Below, piece after piece: positions 14,725-19,542 of a stretch of 19,542 nucleotides of DNA. The translations under genes and the position numbers were made by a program. The stretch is taken from positions 1-19,542 of the forward strand of contig JBDTCS010000334.1 in the NCBI GenBank assembly GCA_039923455.1, given 5' to 3'. A model generated the notes under the pieces. The model had not been told where the DNA came from. It saw only the letters and a program-made list of their open reading frames with translations, and ran no database searches. The stretch is from JBDTCS01 sp039923455. GTDB taxonomy: Bacteria; Bacteroidota; Ignavibacteria; Palsa-1295. Each line of letters opens with the position of its first letter. The first letter of the stretch is position 1.

Positions 14725-15156
14725 ATGAGGAGTCGAAAAGGAGAGGGGACGAGTCGAAAAGGGGATTGGCGTGTTCTTGTGGCGACGGGGATCGTGGTGA
14801 TTCCCGCCATTTGGGGCATGCTCGCAGGTTGCGGCGCGAATGATCTGACAAACGCAAGCCAGGTGGTTTTTCCGGACAGCAACGTGAGCTTTGCCGGTCA
14901 GGTGCAGCCGTATCTGAATCTTGGTTGCAATGTCACGGGTTGTCATGATGCGAAACGCGCGGAGAATCAAAATATCGAACTGACTTCGTTCGTGAATGTG
15001 CGCGCGACAAATGTGGTGAATCAACCCGGCGATACTAATTGCAATCTGGTTGCAGTCATCTATGGCCGTCAGTTGCATCAAGCACAGATCACCGCGAATG
15101 ACAATCAACGACGGGGAATTCGAAAGTGGGTATTGGAAGGAGCGAAAAACAATTGA
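14725..15156 (+). CDS. Cytochrome c-like lipoprotein with CX4CH motif
   Basis: This 143-residue protein has a basic N-terminus, a hydrophobic stretch (17-34) and the lipobox LAGC with C36, so it is probably lipidated. The mature part follows the small PSCyt-type cytochrome pattern of Bacteroidota and Planctomycetes: FAGQVQPYLNLGC (from about 56), C68-NVTG-C73-H74 as haem motif (CX4CH), NQPGDTNCNL and the ending RRGIRKWVLEGAKNN. The Met-Pro segment that usually supplies the sixth ligand is replaced by RQLHQAQ, with H118 as a possible alternative. It likely binds haem in the envelope, but attachment by CX4CH is not standard. The N-terminus holds an in-frame 21-bp repeat (SRKGEGT then SRKGD), and a GTG at 14779 is an alternative start. 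Its stop overlaps a possible TTG start of the GWxTD gene. Confidence 0.8.
   Translation: MRSRKGEGTSRKGDWRVLVATGIVVIPAIWGMLAGCGANDLTNASQVVFPDSNVSFAGQVQPYLNLGCNVTGCHDAKRAENQNIELTSFVNVRATNVVNQPGDTNCNLVAVIYGRQLHQAQITANDNQRRGIRKWVLEGAKNN
14730..14765 (+). repeat. 21-bp direct repeat within a coding N-terminus
   Basis: GAGTCGAAAAGG occurs at 14730-14741 and again at 14751-14762, exactly 21 bp apart, so it repeats seven codons in frame (SRKGEGT, then SRKGD). It lies in the n-region of the cytochrome-like lipoprotein. Confidence 0.85.
15135..15142 (+). promoter_or_regulatory. Ribosome-binding site deciding the GWxTD-gene start
   Basis: GGAAGGAG lies inside the end of the upstream gene, 10 nt before TTG 15153 but 22 nt before ATG 15165. 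It therefore favours the TTG start, which overlaps the upstream stop as TTGA. Confidence 0.55.
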
Positions 15157-16649
15157 GTTTACGAATGTCGAGAATCGGTTTACCAACGAATAGAATTTTC
15201 ATCCACTCTCTCGCGGCGCTGATCGTGTTAGTTTGCCTTGCCCCCGTCACGTTGCGTGCCCAGCGATTCGCCGGTGATTCGCGTTCGTACTTTGATTATG
15301 GAGAACAATTTTATAGTGGTGCGTTTCTTTCTGCCGACTCAAGATGGATTGATGTCAGGTTAACGATGGCAAGTGCGATGTTCTCGTTCGTTCGTTGCGA
15401 GTCTGCGCGAGAGCTCGAACGTGGAGCGTACTATGCAGTCAGAGACGTCTCGATCGAACTGACGGAGAAGGGCTCGCCGATGCCGGTTTCGAGCAAGAGT
15501 CTACGCGATACAATCTTTGTTCGTACATTCGAGGAGACTACTGCAAAGACACTCTGGCATGCGGAGATGCTGCCTCTTAGTGTACCCGTGTATGATGCCG
15601 TGAAGCATCTCAGTCTGAAGATCGAAGTTCGCGATGGCATACTTTCGCGGCTCTCGATCCGACCTATCACTACCGACATCACCATCTTCGGTTGGCATGG
15701 ACAGCACACGCAGATAAATTCTACGCAACCGAATGATAGTTTGGAACTGGGTCTCAGTTCAATTTCGCTCTTCCATCGTAATCTCGAAGGTGCGTCATTT
15801 ACAAGTGCGCGCGGCAATACGTATCCGTTTAGCACGCCGATTCACGGCTCGTTCACTATCGCTGCACCATCGATGGAGCAAAAGGTGTTCGACAAAAATC
15901 TTCATGCCGTCGTAACACTCACTCAGCTATCTTCGATTGCCGATCCTGCCGATACGATTCCGCGCGAGCTTGAGCGTGTTACGCTTAGCTCGAAAGATTT
16001 TAGTGGACATACGGAATTGCTCTTTGATCATGCAGATAGCGAGTTGCAATACAATGTTTCGAAAGCCAACAACGACTACATCGAGCTTGGTCAGTTTCTG
16101 ATTCCAGGAAGAAAATTCGAGCAGGGAAGATATCGCATCACCGTTGCTGTTGAAGCAGGCGATGACAACGGACACGTTTGGAAGCGAACTACTTCGAGCG
16201 AGATCGCTCTGGTATGGGAAAATATGCCGATCTCGCTGGACGATCCGCGTGATGCTATTAATCCTATGACGCACTTGCTTACCGAGTCCGAGTTCAAAGA
16301 TATGCAATCAGGTTCTCGGACAGAGATGATTCGCAAGCTCTATAACTATTGGAAGAAACAAGACCCAACCTCGGAGACGGCCTTCAACGAACGAATGGCG
16401 ACTTTTTACCAACGAGTAGATTATGCATACTTTAATTTTGCAACAGGACATGCACTCGATGGTGCCATGACCGAACGCGGAAAAATCTACATCCTCTTCG
16501 GCGCTCCAACGAAGATCGAGCGCACACTATTGCCCGGCGAATCACCGATCGAGGTTTGGACCTATCTTAATAACGTCAAGAAAATTTTCCGATTCACCGA
16601 TCCATCGAATCGAGGCGAGTATAAGCTAATCGAGATCAAAAATCTTTAA
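15153..16649 (+). CDS. GWxTD-domain exported protein
   Basis: The chosen TTG start gives 498 residues; ATG 15165 would give 494. A signal peptide (SLAALIVLVCLAPVTLRAQ) directs export. A long beta-rich region with little similarity to anything I know fills residues 40-370. From about residue 371 the GWxTD domain follows, with LTESEFKDM, YNYWKKQDPTSETAFNERM, FYQRVDYAYFNF and RGKIYILFGAPTKIE. These are the family's usual FW..RDPTP..NE, RV.YAN..F and RG.iYI..G.P blocks. The name-giving motif itself is changed to GAMTERG (437-443), so W and D are replaced by A and E. Proteins with this domain are found in many FCB-group and Acidobacteria genomes and have no agreed function. Translation is likely coupled to the cytochrome-like lipoprotein, suggesting a shared envelope role. 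Confidence 0.85.
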   Translation: MSLRMSRIGLPTNRIFIHSLAALIVLVCLAPVTLRAQRFAGDSRSYFDYGEQFYSGAFLSADSRWIDVRLTMASAMFSFVRCESARELERGAYYAVRDVSIELTEKGSPMPVSSKSLRDTIFVRTFEETTAKTLWHAEMLPLSVPVYDAVKHLSLKIEVRDGILSRLSIRPITTDITIFGWHGQHTQINSTQPNDSLELGLSSISLFHRNLEGASFTSARGNTYPFSTPIHGSFTIAAPSMEQKVFDKNLHAVVTLTQLSSIADPADTIPRELERVTLSSKDFSGHTELLFDHADSELQYNVSKANNDYIELGQFLIPGRKFEQGRYRITVAVEAGDDNGHVWKRTTSSEIALVWENMPISLDDPRDAINPMTHLLTESEFKDMQSGSRTEMIRKLYNYWKKQDPTSETAFNERMATFYQRVDYAYFNFATGHALDGAMTERGKIYILFGAPTKIERTLLPGESPIEVWTYLNNVKKIFRFTDPSNRGEYKLIEIKNL

Positions 16650-16700
16650 CCGAGCCCAGGTCCCGTACTCGCAAGAAAATATCGTCATCACCTGTTCCTT

Positions 16701-16736
16701 ACACGGGAGAGCAAAGCCCTCAAGTCCGTGTTTTTT
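16701..16736 (+). terminator. Terminator-like hairpin after the GWxTD gene
   Basis: ACACGG (16701-16706) pairs with CCGTGT (16726-16731), followed by TTTTT (16732-16736). Inside the loop GGG (16705-16707) may pair with CCC (16717-16719) instead. The 6-bp stem with a 19-nt loop is only moderately strong. Confidence 0.55.
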
Positions 16737-16764
16737 GCTCTTTCCCAAAAAAACTTTAAATTCG
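16734..16764 (+). promoter_or_regulatory. Candidate promoter of the large surface-protein gene
   Basis: TTTG at 16734-16737 is followed after 19 bp by TAAATTCG (16757-16764). This fits the Bacteroidota pattern TTTG-N19-21-TAnnTTTG with a single mismatch. It overlaps the end of the preceding terminator. Use of the consensus here is assumed. Confidence 0.35.
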
Positions 16765-16907
16765 TATCAAAAAATTGATTGTGTGGCGTAACAACTGTCT
16801 CGCGGCCCGTGTCTATCACGTAGTTGTTCTTGCGCTGAATTCAGAATAATGGATTTCAGTGCTATTTTACCGGTAAGTGAATAAATACCCACATTTCGTT
16901 CTGGCCC

Positions 16908-19542
16908 ATGAAGATATTTGGTAAGAATCATCAGGTTTTCAGCACAGCTACATTCCGCTCGGCAACTCGCAGATCGTTCTATGTACTTGCGGCACTCTTA
17001 ATTTCTGGCATATATATCGGCTACCAGGCGTGGGCTCACTCGAATGGACAGGGTATTGGAGGAGCGACAAATAAGAATGGCTTTGCGTCGGGTTGCTCAT
17101 GCCATTGTGCAGCTTCGAATAGCGGCACTTCGGTTTCGCTCTCGACGAGCACAACTACTTTCGTGACTAATCACACCTACTCATTCACCGTGACTGTCTC
17201 GAACAGCGGTGAGTTGAAGGCAGGCGTCGAGGTTGCAGTTAAGAACGGCTCGCTGACCGCCGGGACAGGAATGCAACTCATTAGTGGTGAACTTACTCAC
17301 ACTTCCGCCGTAACACTGCCTGCAAGTTGGACATTCAGCTACACAACACCGAGCACAGCAGGTTGGGATACACTCTTCGCGACCGGCAATGCTGTCGATA
17401 ATGATGGCAGTAATGATGGTGGCATGTGCAACGATCTCTGGAATTTTGCACCGAAGTTTGCTATGCAAGTCGTCGATCCTCCATCAACAAAAGCGATTGT
17501 AATTTCTCGAAATAGCATTGCACTCGGTAATATTCGCGTTGGGGGCACCAAGAAAGACACGCTTCATATTCGCTCTACGAGCAGCGCAGCTATCACGGTT
17601 GCTTCGACTTCGATGAAGACCGGAACGGTGTTCTCCCGTTATCCAACAACGAGTAGTCGTAGTATCGCCTCGGGTGCCTCGGAAGAGGATTCCATCTTCT
17701 TCACGCCGACTGGTCGCGGAAGTTTTAGTGATTCGCTCATTATCAATAGCGATGTCGATCTCGCTTCTGATCAGCGTAAGGCAGTCTATGTTTCCGGTGC
17801 AGGAATTCAAGGTGTGTATTCCGGTGGTTCGACGCTCGCGTTCAATAATGTCCGCGTGAATGCAAACAAGTTGATGGGCTTTGTTTATTCGAACACCGGT
17901 GATGATACCATCTTCTTTTCGACACCCACGATTTCGGGTAGCGGATTTACGATCCTCACACAACCGACCAAGCTCGCACTGCCTCCTGGCGTGACAGATT
18001 CTATCGTGGTGAAGTTCTTGCCAACTTCGAAGACGTCCTTTAGCGGTACGCTCACGCCGAGCGCTACCGGCTTCTCGATTCCGTCTGTCAGCTTGTCCGG
18101 CTCCGGTGTTGCTCCGACGATCTCCGTCAACGGCACGACGAACATGGGTGGTGTGCGAGTCGGCGCAGCGACGCAGGGCAGCATTACGATTCGCAACACA
18201 GGTAACGACGTTCTAAATATTTCGAATGTTGTTATCACCGGTGGTGCTACTGCACGGTTTAATATCGCAAGCTTTGATCACGCGATCGCTGCCGGTGCTT
18301 CGGGCACTATACTACTTAACTATAGTCCGAATGCCGAGAAGACCGACACGATCCAACTCGCGATCAATTCGGATGATCCGAACTCCGCGACAAATAATGT
18401 ACAGGCATTCGCAGCGGGATTTGCACCCCACATGGCTCCGTTACAAAAGGATACCATTGACTTCGGTGCTGTGAAGATCAACACTGCGGGTGCAACTCGC
18501 GACGTGACGATCACGAATAACGGTACCGACATTCTGAATATTTCGAGCATCACCGTTGCGCCGCTTCCGTTCTCGCTTGGGCCGAAGCCATCTTCCGTCG
18601 ATCCGGGAACACCTGCGCTCTTTACGATTAAGTTTATTCCAACAGCAGTTGGTCCGTTTAAGGGAAGTGCGATCGTAGCGAGCGACGATGCAAATCGTCC
18701 GCGCGATACCGTCTTCTGCAAGGGCAGTGGAATCAATAGCGCGTTGAACGTGCCGGCGGAAGTAGATTTTCATGATGTTGCTGCGTCGAGCACACATGAT
18801 ACAACGTTTACGCTTGGTAACACAGGCACGGCACCCGTCACGATCTTCCGTTATAAGTTAACAAGCACCGATGGTTCATTCCGAATCAAAGATACTTCGG
18901 CGCACACTATCGGAGCAGGTGCGACGGTACCGGTTTCACTAACATTTGCGCCGAGTGCTTCGGGTAACTTCAGCGGAACACTTGACGTGACGGTGGATGA
19001 TGCAAGTGCTCCGACTCGCACGATCTCTATCAAGGGTCACGGCGTAGCAGGTGCTCTTAGTCTGAGCGTTCAGACTGTCGACTTCGGTAGTGTCGATACA
19101 TTGACCAATAACGATAAGGTTATTCAGGTTTGCAATACCGGAACGGGTCCGGTTGTTTTAAACACCGCTGCCATCACCGGTTCAGCTGCATTCACCTACA
19201 CGAGTGCGAAGCCGTTGCCGATTACACTCGGACCGACGGAGTGCGTGATGTTCACCGTTCGCTTCAATGCGCCGAGCTCGAAGACATTCGTAGGAACGCT
19301 GACGATTACACCGCAGGGCTTGCCACCACTTAGCGTTTCGCTTTCGGGCCAGGGTAATCCACCTAAGGCTGGGGTTGCTTCGCGCACAGTAGCTTCGGGT
19401 TGGACTGTGCAGATCAATCCGAATCCGAGCAACGCACTCTCGACGCTATCGGTGAAACTAGCGAAGCGTGCGAATGCAGAGATCGGCATCTATGATGTAT
19501 CGGGTCGAATGCTCGAGATGATCACCAGCGCAACTCTCGAGG
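16908..19542 (+). CDS. Large surface protein: anchor-V-like domain, six ASH repeats, T9SS tail; 3'-truncated
   Basis: The frame is open from ATG 16908 to the window end (878 codons, no stop). A signal peptide with a long n-region ends near AWA (41-43). Residues 50-190 resemble the choice-of-anchor-V domain of Bacteroidota, with a CSCHC cluster (C63, C65, H66, C67) where relatives have CXXCH. Six repeats of about 104 residues then begin near residues 195, 301, 401, 505, 609 and 714. They are ASH/choice-of-anchor-D-like immunoglobulin-fold modules, each starting with a pattern like IDFGAV..N, then a V.I.N.G.. strand and ending in SGSGV or similar. From about residue 825 a type IX sorting domain starts (GWTVQINPNPSN, IGIYDVSGRML) and is cut a few dozen residues before its expected end. 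The protein is probably an extended surface adhesin or stalk. Confidence 0.9.
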   Translation, partial: MKIFGKNHQVFSTATFRSATRRSFYVLAALLISGIYIGYQAWAHSNGQGIGGATNKNGFASGCSCHCAASNSGTSVSLSTSTTTFVTNHTYSFTVTVSNSGELKAGVEVAVKNGSLTAGTGMQLISGELTHTSAVTLPASWTFSYTTPSTAGWDTLFATGNAVDNDGSNDGGMCNDLWNFAPKFAMQVVDPPSTKAIVISRNSIALGNIRVGGTKKDTLHIRSTSSAAITVASTSMKTGTVFSRYPTTSSRSIASGASEEDSIFFTPTGRGSFSDSLIINSDVDLASDQRKAVYVSGAGIQGVYSGGSTLAFNNVRVNANKLMGFVYSNTGDDTIFFSTPTISGSGFTILTQPTKLALPPGVTDSIVVKFLPTSKTSFSGTLTPSATGFSIPSVSLSGSGVAPTISVNGTTNMGGVRVGAATQGSITIRNTGNDVLNISNVVITGGATARFNIASFDHAIAAGASGTILLNYSPNAEKTDTIQLAINSDDPNSATNNVQAFAAGFAPHMAPLQKDTIDFGAVKINTAGATRDVTITNNGTDILNISSITVAPLPFSLGPKPSSVDPGTPALFTIKFIPTAVGPFKGSAIVASDDANRPRDTVFCKGSGINSALNVPAEVDFHDVAASSTHDTTFTLGNTGTAPVTIFRYKLTSTDGSFRIKDTSAHTIGAGATVPVSLTFAPSASGNFSGTLDVTVDDASAPTRTISIKGHGVAGALSLSVQTVDFGSVDTLTNNDKVIQVCNTGTGPVVLNTAAITGSAAFTYTSAKPLPITLGPTECVMFTVRFNAPSSKTFVGTLTITPQGLPPLSVSLSGQGNPPKAGVASRTVASGWTVQINPNPSNALSTLSVKLAKRANAEIGIYDVSGRMLEMITSATLE

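Larger units (their letters stand above)
16650..16907 (+). other. Intergenic region with terminator and structured leader
   Basis: This 258-bp gap holds the terminator-like hairpin at 16701-16736, an alternative pairing with 16734-16740, a candidate promoter at 16734-16764, and a nested hairpin (AACAACT 16790-16796 with AGTTGTT 16822-16828, enclosing CGTG 16808-16811 with CACG 16817-16820). The leader of the downstream surface-protein gene would be about 135 nt. Confidence 0.55.

Noticed and set aside
1..19542. CRISPR array, integrase, IS ends or phage genes
   Set aside because: None seen. The only tandem array is the 17-bp repeat, which has no spacers, and no transposase-like protein is encoded.

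Overview
The window looks like a chromosome fragment from a member of the Bacteroidota/Chlorobi/Ignavibacteria (FCB) group, possibly a Kapabacteria-like lineage. This is inferred from protein types, not from a database match. The two T9SS-type C-terminal sorting domains, a GWxTD-domain protein, ASH/choice-of-anchor-D repeats, an anchor-V-like domain and CX4CH haem-type lipoproteins are a combination typical of that group. Base composition is moderate and looks even across the window, and I see no phage, IS, integrase or CRISPR signature. Most of the DNA is ordinary chromosomal housekeeping plus cell-surface genes.

Layout. 1-1110: 3' part of an MFS transporter. 1120-1614 (-): small exported protein of unknown function. 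1843-5172 (+): compact run of pyrG (CTP synthase), an extended SDR and a PAP2-type lipid phosphatase. A 17-bp tandem repeat lies between pyrG and the SDR gene and extends into the SDR start codon. 5173-5516: long untranslated leader, then rplS (L19) with a strong terminator. 5974-7641: recN, overlapping by 4 bp tail-to-tail with a small Cys4 membrane protein gene (-). 8088-11323 (+): mnmA, a small exported protein and an acyl-CoA carboxylase carboxyltransferase subunit. 11368-11404: REP-like palindrome. 11440-12570 (-): lipoprotein related to the haem-binding ethylbenzene-dehydrogenase gamma family. 12571-12949: gene-poor, hairpin-rich stretch, then tRNA-Pro(TGG) with a bidirectional terminator. 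13090-14565 (-): T9SS-secreted beta-propeller-like protein. 14725-16649 (+): cytochrome-like CX4CH lipoprotein overlapping a GWxTD-domain protein. 16650-16907: terminator and structured leader. 16908-19542 (+): large T9SS-type surface protein with six ASH-like repeats, cut by the window end.

How the parts relate. The first half is core metabolism and information processing (CTP synthesis, L19, RecN, tRNA thiolation, biotin-dependent acyl-CoA carboxylation). The second half is mostly envelope and surface proteins, several with histidine/cysteine motifs that resemble but do not match the standard CXXCH haem-attachment motif. I did not find a clear new defence or mobile system. The most unusual local structures are: the chain of ATGA-coupled hexapeptide ORFs made by the 17-bp repeat before the SDR gene; two mutually exclusive hairpins before the large surface-protein gene; the long rplS leader; the hairpin-dense stretch upstream of tRNA-Pro; and the REP-like palindrome.
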